Shown one piece after another: positions 53,354 through 61,880 of a stretch of 64,000 nt of DNA (its first letter is position 1; each line of letters starts with the position of its first letter). The notes under the pieces were generated by a model, which saw only the letters and a program-made list of their open reading frames with translations, ran no database searches and was not told where the DNA came from. The DNA is from Haloechinothrix aidingensis (GTDB lineage: Bacteria > Actinomycetota > Actinomycetes > Mycobacteriales > Pseudonocardiaceae), in assembly GCF_013450155.1 (NCBI RefSeq), contig NZ_JACCKD010000006.1:124001-188000 (forward strand), read 5' to 3'. Position numbers and translations under genes: made by a program.

Positions 53354-55021
53354 ATGACGATCGTCGATAGGGTGAGTCTGGAGAGTGCCCCGATGGCCAA
53401 CGGCTGCGAGGGACTTGTCACGAGCGATGTCGTCAGCGGCGACGGCGCACCGGGCCCGCCGTCGCTTCGCGATGTGCTCGGGCAGGCCGGCGAGCAGGCG
53501 CTCGATGTCATCTGCGCACCGCACGGGCTGGATGTGTCGCTACGTGGGGTACTGATCTGGGACTCCGGCGGCTTCGCTCGCATCGAGCCCGGTGACGTCG
53601 TGCTCGCGGTCGGACTGGCCACGGCATCCTCGGTATCGCAGGTCCTGCGGGCCGCCGCCCGGGCAGGCGCCGCGGCAGTGGTGATCAAGCAGCCCGACCA
53701 TCCGTCGTGGGTGCGTTCCGAGGCCGATGCGCACGGGGTCGCCGTCCTGGCCGCACCGCAGGAGCTGTCCTGGGACAGGTTGTACACCGACCTGCGGGCG
53801 ATCGTGACGGCAGCCTCGGTGTCCGCCGAGTCGGGCCACCGCACTCCTATCGGTGACCTGTTTTCCCTCGCGAACGCGGCCGCCGCGGTCTGCTCGGGCC
53901 CTGTCGAGCTGTATGACTCCGAGATGCAGGTGCTGGCGTACTCGAACCTGGACGAGGAGGCCGACGAGCTGCGCCGCCTGTCGATCCTGCACCGCCGTCC
54001 GCCGCCGTATGTCATGAGCTGGCTCCGCGACAGCGGCTCGCTTCAGCGTGTGCGCGGTGCGCACCGGCCGACCCGGATCGAGCCGGTTGGCCACCGTCCC
54101 CGGCTGGTCGTTCCGATCCGTGCCGGGGTAGACATCCTCGGTTACATCTGGGTCACCGTGTCCCCGGAGAAGTCCCGGGAGGCGAGTGGTGCCTCGTTGA
54201 TCGATATAGCGCGCATCGCATCGGGGCTTCTCGTTCGCTTGCGGACGGCAGGCGACACCGAGCGGCGCATGCGTGGTGAGCTGTTGCGCGGCGTGATCGA
54301 AGGTGGCGGGTCGCCGGACGTGCTCGCAGGCTGCCTGGGAGTCGACAAGGACGAGTCGTTCCGCCTCGTAGCCTTCCGGTCACGCGCCGGCGAGCGGCTG
54401 GTGAACGCGCATCTGCTCATCGAGGAGCTTGTCGTGCTCCGTCTCGAGCTCGCCGGGATCCGCGGCAGCGCGGCATCGCTGGGTGGTCGTGTGTACGCCC
54501 TTGTGCCGGAGGCTCATGGGACGCACGGTGAGATGCGGGAGCTCGCGGAATCGATTCTCGACCACGTCGAGAACCAGCTGCGGACCGATGCCGTAGCCGC
54601 GATCAGCGACACGCTGCCGGACCTGGCGGCATTACCAAGAGGTCGCGACGAGGTCGATCGTGTCATGCGACTGACCTCCGGGACGGAGGGTTCGCGCGTC
54701 ACCGGCCTCGCCGAGCTGCGGTCGAGCGTCATCCTCGCCGAGCTGCGCGAGCTCATGCGCGAGCGAACGCACCTGCTCCGTGGAGCGATTCAACTTCTCA
54801 GCGACATCGACAAGGCCAGGAACGTCGATTACGTCACGACCTTGCGCGAGTACTTCGACGCGCAGTGCGACCTCACGAAAGCCTCCAAGAGGTTGTGCGT
54901 GCATCGAAATACACTCCGATACCGGCTCGGTCGTATCCAAGAACTCTGCGGAATCGACATCAACAACCCGACGGAACGCCTCGTAGCCGAACTCCAACTG
55001 CGTATGGGGTTCGGTGAATGA
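53354..55021 (+). CDS. PucR/CdaR-type regulator of the one-carbon cluster
   Basis: This 555-residue protein has an N-terminal PucR-like sensor domain (about 35-160), a middle GAF-like or GGDEF-like region, and a C-terminal HTH_30 with TLREYFDAQCDLTKASKRL and LCVHRNTLRYRLGRIQELCG. It resembles the regulator at 7891-9495 in layout but not closely in sequence. It is the first gene before purU-metK-metF, so it is probably their activator. The ligand may be a purine or another N-rich compound, as for other PucR proteins. Confidence 0.88.
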   Translation: MTIVDRVSLESAPMANGCEGLVTSDVVSGDGAPGPPSLRDVLGQAGEQALDVICAPHGLDVSLRGVLIWDSGGFARIEPGDVVLAVGLATASSVSQVLRAAARAGAAAVVIKQPDHPSWVRSEADAHGVAVLAAPQELSWDRLYTDLRAIVTAASVSAESGHRTPIGDLFSLANAAAAVCSGPVELYDSEMQVLAYSNLDEEADELRRLSILHRRPPPYVMSWLRDSGSLQRVRGAHRPTRIEPVGHRPRLVVPIRAGVDILGYIWVTVSPEKSREASGASLIDIARIASGLLVRLRTAGDTERRMRGELLRGVIEGGGSPDVLAGCLGVDKDESFRLVAFRSRAGERLVNAHLLIEELVVLRLELAGIRGSAASLGGRVYALVPEAHGTHGEMRELAESILDHVENQLRTDAVAAISDTLPDLAALPRGRDEVDRVMRLTSGTEGSRVTGLAELRSSVILAELRELMRERTHLLRGAIQLLSDIDKARNVDYVTTLREYFDAQCDLTKASKRLCVHRNTLRYRLGRIQELCGIDINNPTERLVAELQLRMGFGE

Positions 55022-55270
55022 CACGTATCCCGATTCTCGTTCCGCCCGGAATTCCGTGCCGTTTCCGTGCGCCGTCGGGACCCGGGAACAGGTTCGTCGG
55101 CGAGGTGCATCAATGGGAGCCGAAGAAAGTTCCGTCCTGTCGATGGACTCGTGGTCGTGCGGCCGGTGAGAATAACGGAGAAACGTCCGAAACCGTGAGG
55201 TCGGCGATTGCGGCCGGGGATCGAACCGGTGCACCGGAAACAGTCGAGACGTATGGGAGGTGGCCGGTTC

Positions 55271-56194
55271 ATGCTGGCAGGTGACGCCGTTGCGGAACCT
55301 GCGGCGCTGCCGAACGCCGCGCCGCACGCACCGCGATCGCACGTGGCAGGGCGCGTGGTGGCATCGGGTCCACGACGCGCGGGTGTCCTCTCCACCGTGC
55401 TCGCGTGTCTCGAGCCCCTGGGTGCGACCGTGCTCGAGTGCGATCAGCGCTGCATCGACGATGGCAGCGAGACGGATGCGCTGCGTGTCGAGTTCTCCGG
55501 CGAGCCGTCGGATGCCTGGTGGGACAGGCTCGGCGACCGGTTCGCCGATCTCGCAGGCGCACGCGGCATCACGTGGCGGATCGTCCCGGCCACCGACGTC
55601 AAGCGGATGGCGGTGATGGTCTCCCGGGAAGGTCACGTGCTGCAGGATCTGCTGTGGCGATGTGACTCGGGCGACGTACCGGCGAAAGTGTCCATGGTCA
55701 TATCGAATCACGCCGACCTCGCGGGAATGGTTCGACCGTCGGGTATTCCTTATCACCATATCCCGGTTACCGCGGACCGCAAACGGTACGCGGAGGACCG
55801 GCAACTCGAATTGCTCTACGGTGCGGTCGACTTCATCGTGCTGGCTCGTTACATGCAGGTGCTGACTCCCAAGTTCCTCGAGTACTTCCCGGAAAAGATC
55901 ATCAACATACATCATGGATTGCTGCCTGCGTTTCCGGGAGCGAATCCGTACAAGGCCGCGGCCGCGCGCGGCGTGAAACTCATCGGGGCGACGGCGCACT
56001 ATGTCACAGAAGAGCTCGATGCTGGACCGATCATCGAACAGGGGGTGTGCCGGGTGAGTCATCGGCACGAGCCCGGCGAGCTGCGACGGCTCGGGCGATA
56101 TGTGGAACGGGACGTACTCGGTAGGGCGGTGTCGTGGCACAGCGAGGACCGCGTTCTCGTGACCGGCAACCACACCACGGTCTTTGCCGACTGA
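55271..56194 (+). CDS. purU: Formyltetrahydrofolate deformylase
   Basis: The ATG at 55271 follows GGAGG by nine bases and gives 307 residues, slightly longer than usual. An N-terminal ACT-like part (about 30-110, [20 protein letters not shown]) is followed by a formyl-transferase-fold domain with [15 protein letters not shown] near 140, the catalytic block [19 protein letters not shown] near 220, and [15 protein letters not shown] near 250. It releases formate from formyl-THF. PurU is often found beside demethylation pathways, where it disposes of excess one-carbon units and regenerates THF, which suits its place before metK and metF. Confidence 0.92.
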   Translation: MLAGDAVAEPAALPNAAPHAPRSHVAGRVVASGPRRAGVLSTVLACLEPLGATVLECDQRCIDDGSETDALRVEFSGEPSDAWWDRLGDRFADLAGARGITWRIVPATDVKRMAVMVSREGHVLQDLLWRCDSGDVPAKVSMVISNHADLAGMVRPSGIPYHHIPVTADRKRYAEDRQLELLYGAVDFIVLARYMQVLTPKFLEYFPEKIINIHHGLLPAFPGANPYKAAAARGVKLIGATAHYVTEELDAGPIIEQGVCRVSHRHEPGELRRLGRYVERDVLGRAVSWHSEDRVLVTGNHTTVFAD

Positions 56195-56267
56195 CGGGAC
56201 AGGAGCACGGCCGGTGGCCGTGCTCGACCCGACAACACACAGATCACTATCACGGATGGGCGGTGTC

Positions 56268-57512
56268 ATGAGCAGCAATGCCACAGGCGGCGACGAGTAT
56301 CTCTTCACGTCCGAGTCGGTGACGGAAGGTCATCCCGACAAGATGGCCGACCGGATCTCGGACGCGATCCTGGACGCGGCGCTGGCCGAGGATCGAGCGT
56401 CCCGTGTCGCGTGCGAGACTCTCGTGACGACGGGCCTGGTCCTGCTCGCCGGTGAGATCACCACGTCCGGATCCATCGACTTCACCGAGACGGTGCGGCA
56501 GGCGATTCGCGATATCGGTTACGACAGCGGGACCTACGGGTTCGATGGCAATGCCTGCTCGGTGATCACCGCACTGGACCGCCAGTCGCCGGATATCGCG
56601 CAGGGCGTCGACGTCGGCCACGAGCTCCGCTCGCGACTCGCGGATGCCGATGTGTACGACCGGTCCGGTGCCGGCGATCAGGGCATGATGTTCGGCTACG
56701 CCACGAACGAGACCGACGAGCTGATGCCGATGCCGATCGCCATCGCGCACCGGCTGTCACGGCGGCTGGCCGAGGTGCGCAAGACAGGCAGCCTCCCGTA
56801 CCTGCGCCCGGACGGGAAGACGCAGGTTACGGTCCGCTACCGGGACGGCGTGCCTGTGGAGATCGAGAAAGTGCTCATCCCTTCCCAGCACGCACCGGGG
56901 GCGGAGGATCGGCTGAGCGAGGACCTGTGGACGCACGTGGCGCTACCGGTGCTGCCCAGTGGCATGTACTCGCCGGACCTGCTGTGCAACAACTTCCTCG
57001 TCAACCCGACGGGACGTTTCGTGATCGGCGGGCCGGTCGGTGACGCCGGCCTGACCGGGCGCAAGATCATCGTCGATACCTACGGTGGCTTCGCACGGCA
57101 CGGGGGCGGCGCGTTCTCCGGGAAGGATCCGTCCAAGGTCGACCGATCGGCCGCGTACGCGGCCCGGTACGTGGCGAAGAACGTGGTCGCAGCAGGGCTC
57201 GCGGACCGGGTCGAGATCCAGGTCGCCTACGCCATCGGCGTCGCGCGGCCGATGTCGTTGCTGATCGACACCTTCGGAACGGAGAAGATCCCGGTCAGGG
57301 CGATCCATGAGCTCGTCACGCGCCACTTCGACATGCGGCCCGCGGCGTTCAGGGATTACCTCGACATGAACCGTCCGGTGTACAGCAAGACGGCCGCGTA
57401 CGGGCATTTCGGCCGCGATGACGCCGACTTCACGTGGGAGCGCACGGACAAGGCGGATGTGCTGCGCGATGAGGCCGCGCTGCACGCACCGGCGGAAGCG
57501 GCCGTGAACTGA
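56268..57512 (+). CDS. metK: S-adenosylmethionine synthetase
   Basis: The 414-residue enzyme has all family motifs: [20 protein letters not shown] near residue 12, [16 protein letters not shown] near 130 and [19 protein letters not shown] near 280. It makes SAM from methionine and ATP. The start at 56268 was chosen where family similarity begins; 56256 is also possible, and no strong ribosome site decides. It is likely a second, pathway-linked metK: it lies in an operon with purU, metF, a methyltransferase and a MetE-like gene instead of the usual housekeeping setting. That would give a dedicated SAM supply. Confidence 0.94.
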   Translation: MSSNATGGDEYLFTSESVTEGHPDKMADRISDAILDAALAEDRASRVACETLVTTGLVLLAGEITTSGSIDFTETVRQAIRDIGYDSGTYGFDGNACSVITALDRQSPDIAQGVDVGHELRSRLADADVYDRSGAGDQGMMFGYATNETDELMPMPIAIAHRLSRRLAEVRKTGSLPYLRPDGKTQVTVRYRDGVPVEIEKVLIPSQHAPGAEDRLSEDLWTHVALPVLPSGMYSPDLLCNNFLVNPTGRFVIGGPVGDAGLTGRKIIVDTYGGFARHGGGAFSGKDPSKVDRSAAYAARYVAKNVVAAGLADRVEIQVAYAIGVARPMSLLIDTFGTEKIPVRAIHELVTRHFDMRPAAFRDYLDMNRPVYSKTAAYGHFGRDDADFTWERTDKADVLRDEAALHAPAEAAVN

Positions 57513-57533
57513 CGTGCCTGTGCGGAGGGAGAG

Positions 57534-58085
57534 GTGAGCGCGATGCCGTCACCACCCGCGGTGCCGACGCGCCCGGGGCTGTCCGTACGAACCTTGTACC
57601 GGCTGCATCGGCTCCTCGAGCCCAACGGGGCGTACCGGTTCGTGGCGAGGGTACTCGAGCGGCGGGCGTGGCTGCGCAGGCTGTTCACGCGCACGGAGGA
57701 GTCGGTCAAGCGAAACGTGTTCGGATGCCGCATGTGTGGCCAGTGCGCGCTGCCCGTCACGGGTTACGCGTGCCCGATGACCTGCCCTAAACAGCTCCGG
57801 AACGGACCGTGCGGCGGGGTGCTTCCGGACGGTGGTTGCGAGGTGTACCCGGGTGAGCGCTGCGTGTGGCTGATCGCCGTGGAGCGCGCCGAGGCAGGCG
57901 GTCACGCCGGAGACCTCGAACGATTGCACAGGCCGATCGACCAGCGGCAGTGGGGCGAGAGCTCCTGGATCAATTACTGGCAGGGACGGGACGACGGACT
58001 CTGGACCGAGCCCGGTGGGCGCGCGACTCCTGTTGATCTCGGCCTGCCGGTACTGGTGACAGGTAAGGGTGATGGTGAGCGGTAG
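57534..58085 (+). CDS. MetV-like Cys-rich protein (MTHFR C-terminal domain family)
   Basis: This 183-residue protein is a stand-alone version of the Cys-rich domain found at the C-terminus of some methylenetetrahydrofolate reductases and as the MetV subunit in acetogens. Cys65, 68, 71, 80, 84, 93, 102 and 110 lie in a CxxCxxC, then CxxxC and CGG pattern (NVFGCRMCGQCALP). It follows metK by 21 bp after a GGAGG site and overlaps metF. By analogy it would form a MetV-MetF complex and pass electrons from a carrier other than NAD(P)H. A GTG start is used; ATG at 57543 is possible. Confidence 0.85.
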   Translation: MSAMPSPPAVPTRPGLSVRTLYRLHRLLEPNGAYRFVARVLERRAWLRRLFTRTEESVKRNVFGCRMCGQCALPVTGYACPMTCPKQLRNGPCGGVLPDGGCEVYPGERCVWLIAVERAEAGGHAGDLERLHRPIDQRQWGESSWINYWQGRDDGLWTEPGGRATPVDLGLPVLVTGKGDGER

Positions 58086-59037
58086 CGGGTTGGCAGGAGC
58101 GCTTCGTGCGGGACGGTTCGTGGTGACGGCCGAGTTGGGCCCACCGCGCGGGGCCGATACGGACGTGATCCGGGAGAAGGCCCGCGCTCTGCGTGGCTGG
58201 GTGGACGCGGTGAACATCACCGACAACCAAGGCGGGTTCGTCCGGCTGTCCAGTCTGGCTGGGAGCCTTGTGCTCCTCGACGAGGGCATGGACCCGGTCA
58301 TGCAGTTGACTGCACGGGACCGCAACCGGATCGCCCTGCAGTCCGACCTGGTTTCCGCGGCAGCGCTCGGCGTGCGCAATGTGCTGTTGCTCAGTGGGGA
58401 CCATCCCAGTTACGGCGACCACCCGGACGCCAAACCGGTATTCGATCTCGACAGCGTGCAGATGGTATGGACGGCCCGGAACCTCCGTGACCGCGGGCAG
58501 CTACTGTCCGGCCGGTCACTCGACCCGCCACCCGAGCTGCATATCGGCGCGGTGGAGAATCCCTTCGCTCCGCCCGCAGGCTTCCGCGCACGACGCCTGG
58601 CCAAGAAGGTGCGTGCCGGCGCGGAATACGTCCAGACCCAGCTCGTCTTCGACATCTCCGCGTTCACCAGATGGATGGCCGAGGTCAGGGAGCTGGGGCT
58701 GCACGAACGCGCGCACATCATCGCCGGCGTCGGTCCGATCGTCAGCCCGCGGGCCCTCGAGCACATGCGGACCAAGGTGCCGGGGGTGTGGGTTCCGGAC
58801 ACGGTAGCCACGCGTTTGCTGCGCGCCGGAACGGAAGGCTTCACCGAGGAAGCGCTCCGGCTGTGCGCGGAGAGCATTCACCGTATCCGTGACATAGAGG
58901 GAGTGAGCGGGATACATCTGATGGCCTTCGGCAGAGAGCATCTCATTCCGGAAATCGTCGATCGTTCGGGGCTGGACCGGCCGCGATTCGAAGTGAACGC
59001 ATGTGGTTCCCGTGAAAGGAGCGCCGATGCTGGTTGA
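58072..59037 (+). CDS. metF: 5,10-methylenetetrahydrofolate reductase
   Basis: The 321-residue TIM-barrel flavoprotein shows VVTAELGPPRGADTDVIREK near residue 20, VDAVNITDNQGG near 47, NVLLLSGDHPSYGDHP near 105, and QLVFDISAFTRWM near 200. It interconverts methylene-THF and methyl-THF. It overlaps the MetV-like gene by 14 bp and the methyltransferase gene by 11 bp, so the three are made together. With PurU present and a Cys-rich electron partner, the oxidative direction (methyl-THF to methylene-THF) is as likely as methyl-THF synthesis. A GTG three bases upstream could also start translation. Confidence 0.92.
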   Translation: MVSGSGLAGALRAGRFVVTAELGPPRGADTDVIREKARALRGWVDAVNITDNQGGFVRLSSLAGSLVLLDEGMDPVMQLTARDRNRIALQSDLVSAAALGVRNVLLLSGDHPSYGDHPDAKPVFDLDSVQMVWTARNLRDRGQLLSGRSLDPPPELHIGAVENPFAPPAGFRARRLAKKVRAGAEYVQTQLVFDISAFTRWMAEVRELGLHERAHIIAGVGPIVSPRALEHMRTKVPGVWVPDTVATRLLRAGTEGFTEEALRLCAESIHRIRDIEGVSGIHLMAFGREHLIPEIVDRSGLDRPRFEVNACGSRERSADAG

Positions 59038-60487
59038 CGTGCGCCCGACAAAGCGACTGCACGGTTCGTCGCCTCTCGACGTCCGTCCCGTCCTGGGCCC
59101 GCTCGTTCAGGCACTCGGCCAGGACAGTGTCGATCTGTCGCGGCTACGAGTGGTGTGCGACTGGATCCAGTACAAGCACAACTTCCGCGACACCATTGAT
59201 GTTCGCTCGATCACCGCCATGGACGGTATGGAATCGGCGGTGGAGGTCGCGGTCGACCTGCGGCGGGCGGGCAGTGTCGATATCAGTGACGAGGTCGTGG
59301 GCGCGTTGCGGGAACACCGCCACCCGGATACGCGTGGACGCACCTACCTGGAGCCGTGGACGCCCGGCAAGGACAGCTGCATCTGGGACTTCAACGCACT
59401 GTACTGGCAGGCGCTGTCGCTCTGGGAACAGGTGACCGGGGCCGCCTACGAGCAAGCGCTGCCGGGTGGGAGTAGCGACGCGCGCAGCGTGGGCGCCGCC
59501 CGCGAGATGATCCACAAACTGTTCTCGATATGGGACGAGCTGGCCACGCACAACGCGCTGCCCGACGAGCTCTACGTCATCGAGCTCGGCGTGGGTAACG
59601 GCGGTCCGGCGCGCATCTGGCTGGACGAGTTCCGGGAGCTGGCCCAGGAACACGGTGGCGACTACTATCGCAGGCTGCACTACATCATGGGGGACTACTC
59701 ACCCCACGTACTGAAGCAGGCGCAGCGTGCCGTGGCCGACCATGCCACGAAGGTGAGCTCGATCGTACTCGACGCCACCGACCCGGCATCGTCCCTGGGA
59801 TTCCTGCGCCACAAGGCTTTTCTCGCCTATGTATCGAACGTGTACGACAACCTGCCGACCGACGAGGTGGCATCCTTGTCCGGGCGGATGTACAGGGTGG
59901 AGGTACGTGCCTACATCGCGAACCGGGCCGCTGAGCGGCTCGCCGAGCACGCCTCGCTGCTGTCCTCGGATGTCGTCGCCGTAGCGGCGAAGTTGCTCCG
60001 GCTGGGCCCGGAGCTCCTCGCGGAAGCGATGCCGGGGCACTTCCCGGACGCGAGTGCCGCGGTCCGGTTCTGGCAAGAGCTCTGGGCGGAGGTCCGCCTC
60101 GAAGAGCGGTACGTCCCCCTCGAAGGGCTGGACCTGTACGAGATCGCCCCGTCGGTCACCGGAGAAGCCCTGCGCCCGGTCCTGGAAGGCTGCGGCGACA
60201 TCCGGATGCAGGTCAGCAACGGTGCCGTAGCCAGTTTCGTCGGTACGCTGCCCTTGCTGCATCCCTATGGTTACCTGCACTGCCACGACCTCTTCGTCAC
60301 CGATCCCGCCCGTTACGATACGAACTTCTGCGGTCCTGGCAAGTACGACGGTTCCGTAGTGAACTGGGTGAACGGTCCGTTGCTGCGGTACATCGGGAAC
60401 CGTCGCGGATTCGATGTGGACTTCGTCCCGTTCACCCATCGTGCGAGTACCAACATCATGACTCTCACCGCACAAGCGAGGGATTGA
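59027..60487 (+). CDS. MidA-like SAM-dependent methyltransferase superfamily protein
   Basis: The start at 59027 follows AAAGGAG by seven bases. The 486-residue product has a SAM-binding motif ELGVGNGGPARIW from Glu186, then YIMGDYSPHVLKQA (motif II region) and AYVSNVYDNLPTDEV, a pattern close to MidA/DUF185 proteins. A long N-terminal region (1-180) of unknown function includes DSCIWDFNALYWQALSLWE. The substrate is not known. It lies between metF and a core-MetE gene, one base from the latter, so it probably takes or gives the methyl group handled by this operon. It could methylate a sulfur or nitrogen of a heterocycle; that is speculation. Confidence 0.8.
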   Translation: MLVDVRPTKRLHGSSPLDVRPVLGPLVQALGQDSVDLSRLRVVCDWIQYKHNFRDTIDVRSITAMDGMESAVEVAVDLRRAGSVDISDEVVGALREHRHPDTRGRTYLEPWTPGKDSCIWDFNALYWQALSLWEQVTGAAYEQALPGGSSDARSVGAAREMIHKLFSIWDELATHNALPDELYVIELGVGNGGPARIWLDEFRELAQEHGGDYYRRLHYIMGDYSPHVLKQAQRAVADHATKVSSIVLDATDPASSLGFLRHKAFLAYVSNVYDNLPTDEVASLSGRMYRVEVRAYIANRAAERLAEHASLLSSDVVAVAAKLLRLGPELLAEAMPGHFPDASAAVRFWQELWAEVRLEERYVPLEGLDLYEIAPSVTGEALRPVLEGCGDIRMQVSNGAVASFVGTLPLLHPYGYLHCHDLFVTDPARYDTNFCGPGKYDGSVVNWVNGPLLRYIGNRRGFDVDFVPFTHRASTNIMTLTAQARD

Positions 60488-60488
60488 C

Positions 60489-61571
60489 GTGGCCGAGGAG
60501 AACGACTCGACGGAACTTCCGCTGTTGCCGACTACCGTGGTCGGCTCGTACTCGGTTCCGGAGTGGCTGGAAAGCGTCAAGACGGACTTCTACCAGCGGA
60601 AGATCAGCAGGCAGTACCTCGACGACATCCACGATGTCGCGACCAAGGCTGCGCTCAAGGATCAGGAGCGTACCGGCATCGACGTCGTCTCCGGCGGTGA
60701 GCTCCGGAGGGACAACGATGTGGACTACCTGCTGTCGCGCATACCCGGAATCGATATACCGGATGTCGCCAAATCGGACTCCTACAACTATTTCGACGCC
60801 GTGGTCAGCAGGCCGCTTCCGGACAACGCCATGCTCCCGCTGGGCCTGGTCGATGATCTGAGCTTCACCAGCGCCAACACCGATCGTCCGGTCAAGTTCT
60901 CGTTCACCGGACCGCTGTCGTTGTCACGTAGGATACGCAACCACGCGTACTCGGATTCCTCGGAACTGGTCCGTGCGCTCGCCCGGCTGTTGAACATGGA
61001 GGCCAAACGCCTGGCACAGGCGGGTGCGACCTGGTTGCAGATCGATGAACCGTTCCTGTGCGGTTACCGGGACCAGGTAGATGTGGCGGTCGAGGGAGTC
61101 AACATCATCACCTCCGATGTCGACGTGTACTGGTCGTTGCACGTGTGTTACGGCAACCGCTACGCGCGGCCCATCTGGGAAGGTCACTACGACTTCCTGT
61201 TTCCGGGGGTTCTGGACGCCAATGTGGATCAGCTGGTGTTCGAGTTCGCGCGGCGCGGGTACGGGGACCTCGGCCTGTTCGAACGATTCGGCTGGGATCG
61301 CTCAGTGGGTCTTGGTGTCATCGACGTCAAGACGGAGGAGGTCGAGACGGCAGGCACGGTTGCCGGGCGGATCCGCACGGCGCTGCGAACGATCCCCGCG
61401 GAGCGGCTCGTGATCAATCCGGACTGCGGACTGCGTCACCTTCCCGCACACATCGCCCGGGCGAAGCTGCTGGCGATGGTGGATGGCGCCGCGATGGTTC
61501 GTTCGGAGCTTCGAGATACACGGGACCGCGGCGCGTGCCACGCGGACTCCGCGCGGGAAGGTCCGGGATGA
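60489..61571 (+). CDS. Core-MetE type (cobalamin-independent methionine synthase C-terminal domain) methyltransferase
   Basis: This 360-residue protein consists only of the catalytic half of MetE. The zinc ligands are all visible: His218 and Cys220 in SLHVCYG, Glu252 in VFEFA, and Cys313 in NPDCGLRHL; the Glu-Cys distance of 61 equals that of full MetE. The substrate loop has QIDEPFL. Core-MetE proteins are known to act with methyl donors other than methyl-THF-polyglutamate, or with corrinoid partners. The GTG start lies one base after the methyltransferase stop. It may make methionine for MetK, or move a methyl group from the pathway substrate to a thiol. Confidence 0.88.
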   Translation: MAEENDSTELPLLPTTVVGSYSVPEWLESVKTDFYQRKISRQYLDDIHDVATKAALKDQERTGIDVVSGGELRRDNDVDYLLSRIPGIDIPDVAKSDSYNYFDAVVSRPLPDNAMLPLGLVDDLSFTSANTDRPVKFSFTGPLSLSRRIRNHAYSDSSELVRALARLLNMEAKRLAQAGATWLQIDEPFLCGYRDQVDVAVEGVNIITSDVDVYWSLHVCYGNRYARPIWEGHYDFLFPGVLDANVDQLVFEFARRGYGDLGLFERFGWDRSVGLGVIDVKTEEVETAGTVAGRIRTALRTIPAERLVINPDCGLRHLPAHIARAKLLAMVDGAAMVRSELRDTRDRGACHADSAREGPG

Positions 61572-61880
61572 CCATGAAGACGGCCCGTTCCGGACCGACC
61601 GTGACCGACCACCCGATGACGTTTCCCGGACGGTTCCGGGCGGGCTCGTGACGGAGGCTGTAAGGGTCCGAGTTCGACAGCGAGTACGGCTGCCGACACT
61701 CCGTTGGGGACGGTACTGATCGTGCTACCGACGTGTTGAGCTGATACGGGTGCGGGTCGGCGTGCCGGTTGGTCGGCAGCCGCGAGCACGGAGCCGCCGG
61801 TACGATCGCGAGATCGCCGTGTCCGTTCCGGTACGCCCCGGCACCCCGGCCGCCGTCGGCCGGGGTGCCGGCGTGCGGTG
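61572..61880. other. 309-bp gap between convergent core-MetE and LLM genes
   Basis: No gene is supported. The gap ends with a perfect 14-bp stem-loop at 61838-61871 that can terminate both converging transcripts. The rest shows no repeats or promoter-like sequences. Confidence 0.6.
61838..61871. terminator. 14-bp bidirectional stem-loop terminator
   Basis: CCGGCACCCCGGCC (61838-61851) and GGCCGGGGTGCCGG (61858-61871) pair perfectly around GCCGTC. It lies nine bases past the stop of the leftward LLM gene and 266 bp after the core-MetE stop. Confidence 0.75.

Noticed and set aside
55022-56300. SAM or folate riboswitch upstream of purU or metK
   Set aside because: The purU upstream gap (about 250 bp) was scanned by eye for SAM-I or THF riboswitch cores and none was recognised; metK follows purU closely with no room for one.
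54632-56308. A 558-codon minus-strand frame over pucR and purU
   Set aside because: Both plus-strand genes are strongly supported by family motifs; the opposite frame has no recognisable domain.
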